Of a stretch of DNA of 24,167 nt, positions 14,541-22,590 are shown piece by piece. Position 1 is the first letter of the stretch, and the number at the start of each line of letters is the position of its first letter. Both the position numbers and the translations under genes were made by a program. Origin of the DNA: Ruminococcus sp. (lineage in GTDB: Bacteria > Bacillota_A > Clostridia > Oscillospirales > Ruminococcaceae); NCBI RefSeq assembly GCF_024684275.1, contig NZ_JAIKXF010000125.1, forward strand, positions 1 through 24,167, given 5' to 3'. The notes beneath the pieces are model-generated. The model made no database searches. It worked only from the letters and a program-made list of their open reading frames with translations, and was not told where the DNA came from.

Positions 14541-16690
14541 TCTTTGCGGTATTCCGAGGCGGTCATGCCCTTTTTTCTGCGGAAAAGCTTCATAAAGTGC
14601 GAGGCGTCGGGGTATCCGCATTTCTCAGCGATCTCGCCTATGCTGAGAGCTGTGCTTGTCAGCAGTCTTTCCGCAAGGGCAAGTCTTGCTGAGATAACGT
14701 CGGCGTTGAAGCTGATGTTCAGGAACTGGCGGTACAGGTGCTGAAAGTAGGAGGTACTGATGCCTATCTTTGCAGAGGCATTATCGGCTGTCCATTCAAG
14801 CTGGGGCTCTTCATAGACGTGACAGCGGAGTTCACGGATTTTCGCAAGATAGGCACTGCTGCTGCCGTCTGAGGAGCTTCGTGCGGCTTCAAGCCTTTCT
14901 TCAAGCTGTGCTATCATATCCGTGGGAGCTGTGCCGCTTTGGGTGACGGCGGATAAACGCCTGAGCTTAGCGGAAATACTGACATTCTGCTGGACTTCTG
15001 TCATTTTCAGGTTCGATCTTAGCAGGTTTACGAAAAGCTGCTCAGGAAATTCCGAACCGTCACATTCGCCTATGATGATGAACTCATCGCTGCCTGTTCT
15101 TGCTGCAAGCTCGTCCCTTGCACAGGAAAGGTTCACCGCCTGCGCAAAGGTAACTATAATTTGTCTGACGTGTTCGCTGCCGTACTGTCCGCGAAGCTGC
15201 TCTGCGTCCTCGATACAGTAGATAACGCCGTAATACGGGCGGTCAGTACTGAGCGTATCTGTTCGGGAGATAAGTCCCTTGCGGCTGAAAAGTCCTGTGA
15301 GGATATCACGCTCGGAAAGCCGCTGTATCTTTTCGTTCAGAGACCTTTCGTAATCAAGCATTCGTATGCGCTCTATGGAATTTGCGGCGACCTGACAGAA
15401 TTCGCCGTAATACTGCTCGAATATGACAGCTCCTGTGCAGCGGCGGACGCAGCAGCCGAAATTTCTGTCGAGGTAGTGCAGGGGAGTGAAGATATATGCG
15501 GCAGGCTCGTCGGAGAGCTCCTGTGGCGGTATCAGCCTGTCAAGGGTGAATCTCCGCGGAGTAATATCGCTCATTCCGCGGCAATAGGCTATGCGGCACC
15601 GCATTTCCTTTGTGTAGCCGCTGTTTGCACTGTCATCGCCTTCACACAGAAGGAGGAAAAAGTCGCTTCGCGGATCTAAGAGGTATGCATTCTGCGCAAG
15701 GACTATGGCACATTCGTCCATATTCTTTACATTGTTCATCATAGAGGAGTAGTTGCTGTGCATAAAAATGCTCATGCTCATGTCCCTTGCAAACATCTTC
15801 TCGCTTATGGCGGCATCTCCCGAGGTATCAGCCTTACAGCCGCAGCTTGCGCCTGTTTTTACGGCAGGCCGGACTTCTATGCGCTGTGTGGGGGCTTCGC
15901 CGCTTATGAGCCTGTGCAGCCGACAGATGGCTTCGATACCGTTTTCAAGGAAAGCATTGCCGAAGGTGGTGAGTGAGGGCTGATAGCTGCTGACATCGGG
16001 GTTGCCGTCGTAGCCGCCCACAGCAATGTCGTCGGGGACGTTTATGCCGTTTTCGGCAAGGGAGAGGCAGAGCTGCAATGCCATGTAGTCATTGCCGCAG
16101 ACTATGGCTTCGGGACGCTCTATCTTGCCCTCAGCAATACGTGCCCCGAAGTCATTTGCGTAATTTACCCAGAAGTCGCCGTAGAATACATAGTCCTGAC
16201 GGAATGGCAGACCGTTTTCTTCGAGGGCATCGCGATAGCCCTCTATACGCTGGTCAGAGTGTATGATACCCTCGGGACCGCTGAGACAGTATATTTTTCT
16301 GAAGCCGTGTACTTTTATGAAGTGTTCGGTTAGCTTTCGGAAGTTCTCTCTGTTGTTTTGCAGACAGCTCTCAAAGCGGTCACTGAGATAGTCAAGGGCG
16401 ATTACGGGTATGCCCTTTTCCCAGAGCATATCCTCCAGCTTTTTTGACAGGGAACGGCTGTAGAATGAGCCTGAATCGAAAACAGCCCCGTCGAAGCTGA
16501 GCTGCCTGATGAGGGTGTAGATATTCTCGTCGCCTTTCAGGTGGTCGGTCTCGTTGTCGTAGTTTACGAAATGCGTCAGTACCACAAGGTCATATCCGAG
16601 AGCTGCGGACTGCTGAGCCATTGCCTCGATAAGGCTGGTCTGGTAGAGCTTTTCGGCATTTACGGTTATGAATGCTATGCGTTTTCTCAT
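14525..16690 (-). CDS. Multidomain regulator: PBP1-like sensor, GAF-like region, variant GGDEF, AraC-type HTH
   Basis: 721 residues from the ATG at 16690, which has AAAGGGGG seven bases upstream; a longer frame to 16741 overlaps the promoter. Residues 1-285 form a LacI/GalR-type periplasmic-binding fold without an N-terminal HTH (IAFITVNAEKLYQTSLIEAM; IVCGNDYMALQL; IAVGGYDGNP). Residues ~300-445 look GAF-like (AAYIFTPLHYLDRNFGCCV). Residues ~455-605 are a GGDEF domain (ERDILTGLFSRKG) whose signature reads GSDEF, probably non-catalytic. Residues ~615-721 are an AraC-type double HTH (ISTSYFQHLYRQF; LSIGEIAEKCGYPDASHFMKLF). PBP1 plus AraC resembles XylR of E. coli, here with an inserted GAF/GGDEF block. 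It is divergent from the GH5 endoglucanase gene, so it may control that gene, itself, or sugar-use genes (inference). The ligand is probably a sugar. Confidence 0.88.
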   Translation of the reverse strand: MRKRIAFITVNAEKLYQTSLIEAMAQQSAALGYDLVVLTHFVNYDNETDHLKGDENIYTLIRQLSFDGAVFDSGSFYSRSLSKKLEDMLWEKGIPVIALDYLSDRFESCLQNNRENFRKLTEHFIKVHGFRKIYCLSGPEGIIHSDQRIEGYRDALEENGLPFRQDYVFYGDFWVNYANDFGARIAEGKIERPEAIVCGNDYMALQLCLSLAENGINVPDDIAVGGYDGNPDVSSYQPSLTTFGNAFLENGIEAICRLHRLISGEAPTQRIEVRPAVKTGASCGCKADTSGDAAISEKMFARDMSMSIFMHSNYSSMMNNVKNMDECAIVLAQNAYLLDPRSDFFLLLCEGDDSANSGYTKEMRCRIAYCRGMSDITPRRFTLDRLIPPQELSDEPAAYIFTPLHYLDRNFGCCVRRCTGAVIFEQYYGEFCQVAANSIERIRMLDYERSLNEKIQRLSERDILTGLFSRKGLISRTDTLSTDRPYYGVIYCIEDAEQLRGQYGSEHVRQIIVTFAQAVNLSCARDELAARTGSDEFIIIGECDGSEFPEQLFVNLLRSNLKMTEVQQNVSISAKLRRLSAVTQSGTAPTDMIAQLEERLEAARSSSDGSSSAYLAKIRELRCHVYEEPQLEWTADNASAKIGISTSYFQHLYRQFLNISFNADVISARLALAERLLTSTALSIGEIAEKCGYPDASHFMKLFRRKKGMTASEYRKDKKQA

Positions 16691-16712
16691 TTTCTTGCCC
16701 CCTTTTTCTTTC

Positions 16713-16741
16713 ATTATACAATGACTGTACAAAAAAATCAA
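16713..16741 (-). promoter_or_regulatory. Promoter of the AraC-type regulator gene
   Basis: On the minus strand TTGATT (16736-16741), 17 bp, TATAAT (16713-16718). Transcription would start near 16706, 16 nt before the ATG. Confidence 0.7.
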
Positions 16742-16784
16742 CTGTAAAAAGCTGAAAAGTACATAAATTGAGTTGAAATTTTCA

Positions 16785-16813
16785 TTGAATTTTACATCTT
16801 GTTGCTCTATAAT
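16785..16813 (+). promoter_or_regulatory. Promoter of the GH5 cellulase gene
   Basis: TTGAAT (16785-16790), 17 bp, TATAAT (16808-16813). It is divergent from the regulator promoter; the two -35 boxes are 43 bp apart, a convenient place for a shared operator. The 5' UTR is ~170 nt and includes the inverted-repeat element. Confidence 0.7.
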
Positions 16814-16847
16814 AAAATCAACACGATATGAACGCGGTTAAACGCAA

Positions 16848-16967
16848 AGTTGAGAATTGAGAGTTGAGAGTTGAAAGTTGCGGTGTCGCCTTTGCGGCGA
16901 CGTTATTTAAATGATATGAGCGCAGCGAACACATAAACTCTAAACTCTTCACTTTCAACTCTAAACT
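16848..16967. repeat. 120-bp inverted-repeat element in the cellulase 5' UTR
   Basis: Two 32-nt arms, 16848-16879 and 16936-16967, are imperfect inverted copies built from GAGAGTT-type heptads (AGTTGAGAATTGAGAGTTGA versus AACTCTAAACTCTTCACTTT on the same strand). Between them are a perfect stem GTCGCC-TTTGC-GGCGAC (16885-16901) and an AT-rich stretch. It ends 23 nt before the cellulase ATG, so a transcript would carry a long hairpin close to the ribosome binding site. No coding capacity. Confidence 0.65.
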
Positions 16968-16989
16968 ATAAAAGAAGGGAAGTTTTATC

Positions 16990-19239
16990 ATGAATAGTTT
17001 TTTCAAAAAGAGCTGGTCTGTGGCACTTGCAGCAGTTACTCTCGCTTCATCTGCTATGGGAAGCCCGATATTCACCACATCTGCTGTCAGCGTCAGCATT
17101 CAGCAGACGGCAGACAGCTCTGACAGCGCATACAGCGCTTCTGCCGCAGCAGCAAGCTCCGACATAAACGTTACCGATATCGGCGATTTTTCAGTACCTC
17201 TCCTTACAAGCAATAAGGTGGCTGCTGCCGATTACAATATACCAAACCTCAATATCCCTGCAAAATCCGTTCCCGAGACTGAGGGTATCAAGTTCGTGAA
17301 GGATATGCGCCTCGGCTGGAATCTCGGAAATACTATGGACGCTATCGACGATACAGGCTGGGTAGGCAGCGAAATGGGCATCGAGACCTGCTGGAACGGC
17401 GGCTACAAGACCTCAAAGAAGATGATAGACACTGTTAAGGAGGCTGGCTTCAGAACCGTTCGTATACCTGTATCATGGCACAACCACGTTGACGGCAATT
17501 ATCAGATAACAAAGCAGTGGATGGACAGAGTTCAGGAGATAGTTGACTATGCTATAGATAATGATATGTACGTTATCCTCAATGTTCACCACGATAACGA
17601 TGACAAGCATATGTACCCTGATACTGCTCATTATGCTCAGTCAAAGAAATACATGACTACTGTATGGTCACAGATAGCTGAGCGATTCAAGGAATACGAC
17701 AATAAGCTCATTTTTGAGACTATGAACGAGCCCCGTCTTATCGGTCATCAGAACGAGTGGTGGATAAATCCTTCAAATCCTGACTGTATAGACGCTATAA
17801 AGACTATAAACAAGCTCAATCAGGACGTTCTAGATACTATCCGTTCATCAGGCGGAAACAACGGCACAAGATATGTTGCAGTCCCCGGCTATGACTGCTC
17901 AGTTGACGGTGCTACAAATGAAAACTTCCAGATACCAAGCGATAAGGTGCAGAACAGACTTATCGTTGCAGTACACGCTTATCTCCCGTACGGCTTCGCC
18001 CTCGCTGAGGAAAGCGACTCACAGAGCGTATCAAAGTTCAACATCAACACAGACACAGGCGAGATAAATCAGGCGTTTGACAAGGTGTATCAGAAGTACA
18101 CATCAAAGGGTATCCCTGTTTACGTAGGTGAGTACGGCGCAAGAGAAAAGGGCAATAACGTGCAGGACAGAGTTGACTGTGCGGCTTATTTCACAGCTTA
18201 TGCTTCATCTGTAGGCGTTACCTGCTGCTGGTGGGACGATATAAGCTTCATGCTCCTTGACAGGTCAAACTGTACATGGAAGCGCCCAGAGATAGTTGCT
18301 GCTATCAATAAGTACGCAAGAGGAAGCGCTCAGTCAACTATCGTTACATCAGTGACTAACCCCAATGAGATAGTTACAACCACCACATCTGCAAATGTTT
18401 CCGAGAGTGACAAGATATACGGCACTGACAATGGCAGCGGCACTGTATCCTTCGGTACAAGCATCGGCGAAACCGCTTTCGTTGATGTTCAGTTCACAGG
18501 CAATACCAATTTCATGAACGGCTGTCTGGGCTTCTCACCTCAGCTCAACGGCAAGAGCTACTGGGTGTCATATGTATGGGAGGCTAAGAAGTCAGGCGTT
18601 ATAACTCTCGATATGAATAATCCTAAGCAGGTAATGGACGTATCCACTGAGCCTGCTGAGGCAGTTACTGATGCTGACGTAAAGAAGCAGCTAATCGAGA
18701 ACATCAAGAAGGAAAAATCCGCACTCTTACAGGCGTGGTATGCTTCCGACAAGTCGGGCAAGGAGATAACTCCTCCTGCTTCGGGTGCTGAGAGCATAAA
18801 GGCATTCATAATATCTTCAAACGGCACTCAGCAGACAACAACAACAACTACTACAACTACAACCACCTCCGAGACAACTACATCATCAACAACATCAACT
18901 ACAACTTCCACTTCAACATCAACATCTACATCAACTACGACAACTGTAACTTCGACTGAGACTACAACAACTACTACTGTCAAGCCTGACGATAAGGCTG
19001 ACAAGTACGGCGATGCAAACTGCGACGGCGAAATAGATATGTCAGACGTTGTTCTCATCATGCAGTACCTTGCAAATCCGAACAAGTACGGTCTGAACGG
19101 CTCTGACGCAAAGCATATTACAGAAAAGGGACTTCTCAACGGTGACGTTGACAAGTCAAGCGAGGGTATCACAGCAAATGATGCTCTCCGCATACAGGAA
19201 TACCTTCTCAAGAAGGTGGCTTCACTGGAGATTGCATAA
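16990..19239 (+). CDS. Cellulosomal GH5 endoglucanase (probably subfamily 4) with dockerin
   Basis: 749 residues. A Sec signal peptide (MNSFFKKSW..., ~35 residues) is followed by an Ala/Ser-rich stretch. The GH5 TIM barrel spans ~100-445: DMRLGWNLGNTMDAI, VRIPVSWHNHVDG, ILNVHHDND, proton donor Glu in ETMNEPR (~247), HAYLPYGFA, nucleophile Glu in YVGEYGA (~381), and CCWWDD. This pattern fits GH5_4 enzymes acting on beta-1,4-glucans and often on xyloglucan or mixed-linkage glucan. Residues ~470-615 form a beta-rich module of carbohydrate-binding size (SFGTSIGETAFVDVQF; SYWVSYVWEAKKSGV) whose family I cannot assign. A Thr/Ser linker (~616-665) leads to a dockerin (GDANCDGEIDMSD; GDVDKSSEGITAND). 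The start is ATG with GAAGGGA upstream. It acts outside the cell, attached to a scaffoldin not encoded here. Confidence 0.93.
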   Translation: MNSFFKKSWSVALAAVTLASSAMGSPIFTTSAVSVSIQQTADSSDSAYSASAAAASSDINVTDIGDFSVPLLTSNKVAAADYNIPNLNIPAKSVPETEGIKFVKDMRLGWNLGNTMDAIDDTGWVGSEMGIETCWNGGYKTSKKMIDTVKEAGFRTVRIPVSWHNHVDGNYQITKQWMDRVQEIVDYAIDNDMYVILNVHHDNDDKHMYPDTAHYAQSKKYMTTVWSQIAERFKEYDNKLIFETMNEPRLIGHQNEWWINPSNPDCIDAIKTINKLNQDVLDTIRSSGGNNGTRYVAVPGYDCSVDGATNENFQIPSDKVQNRLIVAVHAYLPYGFALAEESDSQSVSKFNINTDTGEINQAFDKVYQKYTSKGIPVYVGEYGAREKGNNVQDRVDCAAYFTAYASSVGVTCCWWDDISFMLLDRSNCTWKRPEIVAAINKYARGSAQSTIVTSVTNPNEIVTTTTSANVSESDKIYGTDNGSGTVSFGTSIGETAFVDVQFTGNTNFMNGCLGFSPQLNGKSYWVSYVWEAKKSGVITLDMNNPKQVMDVSTEPAEAVTDADVKKQLIENIKKEKSALLQAWYASDKSGKEITPPASGAESIKAFIISSNGTQQTTTTTTTTTTTSETTTSSTTSTTTSTSTSTSTSTTTTVTSTETTTTTTVKPDDKADKYGDANCDGEIDMSDVVLIMQYLANPNKYGLNGSDAKHITEKGLLNGDVDKSSEGITANDALRIQEYLLKKVASLEIA

Positions 19240-19270
19240 CGTTTTTTTCATTTGAACTACCCCATAAAGA

Positions 19271-19305
19271 AACTCCGCTGTATTTGATGTACAGCGGAGT
19301 TTTTC
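19271..19305 (+). terminator. Intrinsic terminator of the cellulase gene
   Basis: AACTCCGCTGTA pairs with TACAGCGGAGTT over a 7-nt loop, followed by T5. Confidence 0.88.
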
Positions 19306-19350
19306 ATGTCTGTTTATATTAAAGAGTATAGTTGCATATTGTATGCTGTT

Positions 19351-19571
19351 AAGGGACGCCCTCACTTGCAGGGCGTCCCTCTTAAAAAAACAGTCCACTG
19401 GACTGTTTTTTTAATTCACCCTTGCGGTGACTCCCTGTAGTACAGGGAGATGTCAGCGTAGCTGACAGAGGGTACTCGCTCCTGTTAGGAGCGCCTTCGA
19501 TGCTTGGGCTTTGCCCAAACCCACCAGAGGCGCTGCCTCTGGACTCCGCCAAAGGAACACAGTCCCTTTGG
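19351..19571. repeat. Array of nine consecutive hairpins between cellulase and queF
   Basis: In 221 bp nine separate inverted repeats follow one another: 19352-19380 (11-bp stem AGGGACGCCCT), 19384-19412 (13-bp A7CAGTCC / GGACTGT7, loop 3, a bidirectional terminator), 19416-19430 (TCACC), 19431-19449 (CTCCCTGT), 19451-19467 (TGTCAGC), 19477-19493 (CGCTCC), 19504-19518 (TTGGGC), 19524-19542 (CCAGAGGC) and 19549-19571 (CCAAAGG). Six have loops of only 3-5 nt. Most of the sequence is inside a stem, which is far more than chance. Cellulase and queF converge on it. Small frames across it are not convincing genes. Confidence 0.75.
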
Positions 19572-19605
19572 AATCCCACTCATATGCTTTTGAAAATTAT
19601 TACGT

Positions 19606-20103
19606 TTATCGGTTGTTTACTGTTTCTGGATACATATCATGCTGTGAAAGACGCTCCCACGCCATTTTCTCCCATTTGGTACCAGGCTTGCCGTAGTTGC
19701 AGTAGGGATCAATGGACAGACCGCCGCGGGGAAGGAATTTTCCCCATACCTCGATGTACTTGGGCTCCATGAGCTTTATGAGGTCCTTCATTATTATGTT
19801 TACGCAGTCCTCATGGAAGTCGCCGTGGTTGCGGAAGCTGAAAAGATAGAGCTTCAGAGACTTGCTTTCCACCATTTTTTCAGCAGGCACATATGAGATG
19901 TATATTGTGGCAAAGTCAGGCTGACCTGTGATAGGGCAGAGGCTTGTGAACTCGGGACAGTTGAACTTCACGAAGTAGTCATTGTCGGGGTGCTTGTTGG
20001 GGAATGTCTCCAGCACTGACGGGTCATAGTCGTAGGAATACTTTGTATGCTGATTGCCGAGAAGGGTTATATCGCCCTTTTCGTTTTCGTTTCTTCCGCT
20101 CAT
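19606..20103 (-). CDS. queF: NADPH-dependent 7-cyano-7-deazaguanine reductase
   Basis: 165 residues, the short (YkvM-like, unimodular) form of QueF. It reduces the nitrile preQ0 to the amine preQ1, the last step made before insertion into tRNA. The catalytic Cys56 forms the thioimide in [11 protein letters not shown], with the acid Asp63 in the same motif. The NADPH-binding signature [22 protein letters not shown] is complete. The start is ATG with AAGGAG seven bases upstream, 2 nt after the queC stop. It is the last gene of the queD-queE-folE-queC-queF operon, facing the hairpin array. Confidence 0.95.
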   Translation of the reverse strand: MSGRNENEKGDITLLGNQHTKYSYDYDPSVLETFPNKHPDNDYFVKFNCPEFTSLCPITGQPDFATIYISYVPAEKMVESKSLKLYLFSFRNHGDFHEDCVNIIMKDLIKLMEPKYIEVWGKFLPRGGLSIDPYCNYGKPGTKWEKMAWERLSQHDMYPETVNNR

Positions 20104-20105
20104 AG

Positions 20106-20792
20106 TTATTCTCCTTTCATGGCAGGATCGTCCATGCCGTTGGCTCTGAAAGCTGCTATCCTGTCACGGCAGGTTCCGCAGACTCCGCAGGGCTTGTCGC
20201 CGCCCTCATAGCAGCTCCATGTGAGCTCATAGGGGACGCCGAGTTTAAGTCCCTCGGCTACTACCTGAGCCTTATTCATGCCGATAAACGGAGCTGTGAC
20301 GCGGAGTTCACCACCGCTGCCGAGGTATATGGCACGATTGATAGCGTCGTTGAAGTCGCTGCTGCAATCGGGGTAAGCGTTGCCTGCGGCGTCGTCGCTG
20401 TGAGCGCCGTAGTATATCTCCGTACAGCCGTTGGAAAGAGCGATGCTGGCAGCAGAGGACAGGAAAAGACCGTTCCTGAAAGGCACGTATGTGGAAACTG
20501 GCTTGCCGTCGGTCTTTTTGAGCTGTTCTGCGTAGGACTCCTTTGGAATATCCTCTGTTGAGCTGCTGAGCAATGAGCAGTCGCTGTCTGCAAAGATAAG
20601 AGCAAGGTCAAGCTCTTTGTGCTTTACGCCATAGTGAGCGGCTATTTTTCGTGCTGCTTCAAGCTCGCGGCTGTGCTTCTGTCCGTAGTAGAGCGAGAGG
20701 GCGAGTACCTCGTCCGCTCCGTATTTATTGACGGCGATACCGAGACAGGTGGTGCTGTCTACTCCGCCGCTGAATAGTACCAATGCTTTCAT
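20106..20792 (-). CDS. queC: 7-cyano-7-deazaguanine synthase (preQ0 synthase)
   Basis: 228 residues. QueC converts 7-carboxy-7-deazaguanine to preQ0 with ATP and ammonia. The N-terminal PP-loop [14 protein letters not shown] binds ATP, and the C-terminal zinc site is [15 protein letters not shown] (four Cys). Other family stretches are [11 protein letters not shown] and YYGAHSDD. The ATG at 20792 is chosen because GAGGAG lies six bases upstream; a TTG at 20810 would overlap folE. It is 10 nt after folE in the same operon. Confidence 0.95.
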   Translation of the reverse strand: MKALVLFSGGVDSTTCLGIAVNKYGADEVLALSLYYGQKHSRELEAARKIAAHYGVKHKELDLALIFADSDCSLLSSSTEDIPKESYAEQLKKTDGKPVSTYVPFRNGLFLSSAASIALSNGCTEIYYGAHSDDAAGNAYPDCSSDFNDAINRAIYLGSGGELRVTAPFIGMNKAQVVAEGLKLGVPYELTWSCYEGGDKPCGVCGTCRDRIAAFRANGMDDPAMKGE

Positions 20793-20802
20793 ACAGTTCT
20801 CC

Positions 20803-21372
20803 TCAATCAAATTTTATGAGCTCCTTAAGCTCGGCATTTCTGCGGAATTCTCCGAGATAAGTTCCTGTGACGGTCTTTGCGTTTGCATTGCGTATGCCTC
20901 TTGCTGTCATGCAGCTGTGGCTGCCCCGTATCATAACTCCCACATCGGGAGTTCCTGCGGCTTCTGAGATTATCTCAGCGATGTCCTTGCCGAGGCGCTC
21001 CTGCAATTGCAGACGCTTTGCAGCCATGTCGCAGATACGGGCTATCTTGCTGAGCCCGAGGACCTTTCCGTGAGGGATATATGCGACATTAACGCTCATA
21101 TCGTACATGAGGGCAAGGTGGTGCTCGCAGTAGCTGAACACGGTTATATCCTTCATTACAACAGCGCTGTCCATATCTGAGCTGTCGTCGGTCTTAAAGG
21201 TCTTGCCGAACATTTCCGCTATCTGATGATTTGTATATGCAGTTCCCTCAAGGACTTCCTCAAGCATACGTGCAACACGGGCAGGAGTTTCTTTAAGTCC
21301 CTCACGTTCGGTGTCTTCGCCTATAGCCTTTAAAAGTCCGAGAACGTGGTATTCTATGGCTTCTCTGTCCAT
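20803..21372 (-). CDS. folE: GTP cyclohydrolase I
   Basis: 189 residues. FolE opens GTP to 7,8-dihydroneopterin triphosphate, the first step of both folate and queuosine synthesis. The zinc ligands are in FSYCEHHLALM (Cys, His) and GSHSCMTARG (Cys); the usual EGLKETPARVARM and GLSKIARI motifs are present. The ATG at 21372 is preceded by AAGGAGGGG and overlaps the queE stop by one base (TAATG), so it is coupled to queE. Its place inside a que operon suggests a copy dedicated to preQ1 supply; whether a second folE exists elsewhere is unknown. Confidence 0.95.
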   Translation of the reverse strand: MDREAIEYHVLGLLKAIGEDTEREGLKETPARVARMLEEVLEGTAYTNHQIAEMFGKTFKTDDSSDMDSAVVMKDITVFSYCEHHLALMYDMSVNVAYIPHGKVLGLSKIARICDMAAKRLQLQERLGKDIAEIISEAAGTPDVGVMIRGSHSCMTARGIRNANAKTVTGTYLGEFRRNAELKELIKFD

Positions 21373-22031
21373 TAGACGCCCCTCCTTGTGGGTTCCCATA
21401 TGAATTTGTGGAGCTGAAGCTGTAAGCGGACGCCGTTCATCTTGTGCTCCTCCATGAAGTCAACTATATCCGCAGGCTCTATTTCACCGAATACGGGACT
21501 GATAAAAACATGACAGCGCTCCGTGAGACGGTAGCTCTCTATGAGCTCCGCAGCCTTTTCAAGGTCGAAAATGCTTCCCGATACGAACTTTACTGTATCG
21601 TGACAGCCTAAAAGCCGGAAGTTGTCTATGCACATGAAGTCCTCCATGCCGCTTGACGGGAGCTTGTAATCCATAGTGAATATGGGGCGGTATTCCGCAG
21701 AGGCAAGCCTTTCGAGGGAGATACTGCCGTTGGTCTCTATCTCAACGCGGCAGCCGTTTTTTATGAGAAGCTCCGCCAGTGCGCCGCATTCCTTCTGGAG
21801 CAAGGGCTCTCCGCCTGTGAGGGTTACATTGTGTACCCCGGTATTAGTCACCCACGCAGCAAGCTCGCCGATAGTTTCGTATTCGGCAGGAGCATTTTCG
21901 GTATTTGCCCAGCAGGTATCACAGTACGAACAGCTGAGATTGCAGCCGCGGAAGCGTATGAACGCCGCAAGCTCGCCGGCGTGTGCTCCCTCACCGTTTA
22001 TGCTTATGAATTTTTCAACAACAGGCAGCAT
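21372..22031 (-). CDS. queE: 7-carboxy-7-deazaguanine synthase (radical SAM)
   Basis: 219 residues. QueE rearranges 6-carboxytetrahydropterin to 7-carboxy-7-deazaguanine. The iron-sulphur motif is CNLSCSYC (Cys30, 34, 37), the CxxxCxxC form. The SAM-binding LTGGEPLLQ and ETNGS segments are present, and the N-terminus has the family opening EKFISINGEG. It starts in a TAATG overlap with queD and ends in another with folE, so three consecutive genes are translationally coupled. Confidence 0.95.
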   Translation of the reverse strand: MLPVVEKFISINGEGAHAGELAAFIRFRGCNLSCSYCDTCWANTENAPAEYETIGELAAWVTNTGVHNVTLTGGEPLLQKECGALAELLIKNGCRVEIETNGSISLERLASAEYRPIFTMDYKLPSSGMEDFMCIDNFRLLGCHDTVKFVSGSIFDLEKAAELIESYRLTERCHVFISPVFGEIEPADIVDFMEEHKMNGVRLQLQLHKFIWEPTRRGV

Positions 22032-22456
22032 TACCTTTCCTCCTCATATATCGCGCAGTTTTCAGGTGTTTCGTATACGGTCACGCTCTTCACGGGAAGT
22101 CCCTTTAATGTGAGAGCTTCGTAAAAATTGCGGGCAAAATTCTCGGCTGTGGGGCGGTAGTCCACCTCGATAAGTCGGAAATCCTCATCTCTGAGAGCGG
22201 CAAGAGTAGCGGCTTTCAGTGAGCCTTTCTCATATATCAGCGCATGGTCGAATCTGTCCGCAAGAGCGCGTACCTCGCGCTTCAAGTCGCCGAAATCTAT
22301 TACCATGCCGCGCTTTTCGCCATCGGCAATGAGAGCTTTCTCAGCCACACATACCTCTATCTTCCAGCGGTGTCCGTGGATATTGGCGCACTTGCCTTTG
22401 TAGCCTGCAAGAAAGTGAGCGCTGTCGAATTCAGCCGATGTTTTCAGAATGTACAT
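22031..22456 (-). CDS. queD: 6-carboxy-5,6,7,8-tetrahydropterin synthase
   Basis: 141 residues, PTPS/QueD family. It converts dihydroneopterin triphosphate to 6-carboxytetrahydropterin. The zinc ligands are His14 (SAHFL) and His27/His29 (NIHGHRW), with Cys23 as the likely catalytic thiol. FDHALIYEKGS and RPTAENFA are further family motifs. It is the first gene of the operon. The start is ATG with GAGGTG five bases upstream, located directly after the leader terminator, so its expression should depend on antitermination. Confidence 0.95.
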   Translation of the reverse strand: MYILKTSAEFDSAHFLAGYKGKCANIHGHRWKIEVCVAEKALIADGEKRGMVIDFGDLKREVRALADRFDHALIYEKGSLKAATLAALRDEDFRLIEVDYRPTAENFARNFYEALTLKGLPVKSVTVYETPENCAIYEEER

Positions 22457-22477
22457 TACATCACCTCAAAATTGTAT

Positions 22478-22504
22478 AAAAAAGCGCCTGCCATAAGCAG
22501 ACGC
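22478..22504 (-). terminator. Leader terminator (attenuator) upstream of queD
   Basis: On the minus strand GCGTCTGC / GCAGGCGC (8 bp, one G-U) with a 5-nt loop is followed by T6. It stands 21 nt before the queD start, inside the leader, which is the arrangement of transcription-attenuating riboswitches. Confidence 0.82.
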
Positions 22505-22590
22505 ACCTGTTTCCAAAAATACGCAGTATCCCTGCGCTACAGATGCCCTGGTTTTGTTTAACGACAGGATGGCGCAAACGAACTGTCGGT
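22503..22590 (-). promoter_or_regulatory. Candidate preQ1 riboswitch aptamer in the que operon leader
   Basis: On the minus strand the transcript begins near 22599. It first forms CGACAG-loop-CTGTCG (22562-22588), followed at once by an A-rich tail TTAAACAAAACCAGGGC. The 15-nt loop contains GCGCC, whose GCC could pair with the GGC of that tail as an H-type pseudoknot. This order recalls preQ1-I aptamers. A second domain follows: GCATCTG pairs with CAGGTGC (540-546 with 503-509) and encloses CGCAG-GGATA-CTGCG. Its last two bases are shared with the terminator stem, giving mutually exclusive folds. The extra domain could instead point to preQ1-III. The class is not assigned. Confidence 0.6.

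Noticed and set aside
18828..19211. Minus-strand Val-rich frame over the GH5 linker and dockerin
   Set aside because: Same artefact of the Thr-codon linker read in antisense.
19351..19571. CRISPR array
   Set aside because: Stems differ in sequence and spacing; there is no repeated unit with uniform spacers and no cas gene in the window.
19382..19579. 65-residue minus-strand frame in the hairpin array
   Set aside because: The sequence is explained by stems; composition is atypical, there is no ribosome binding site, and it is a typical spurious frame of a repetitive element.
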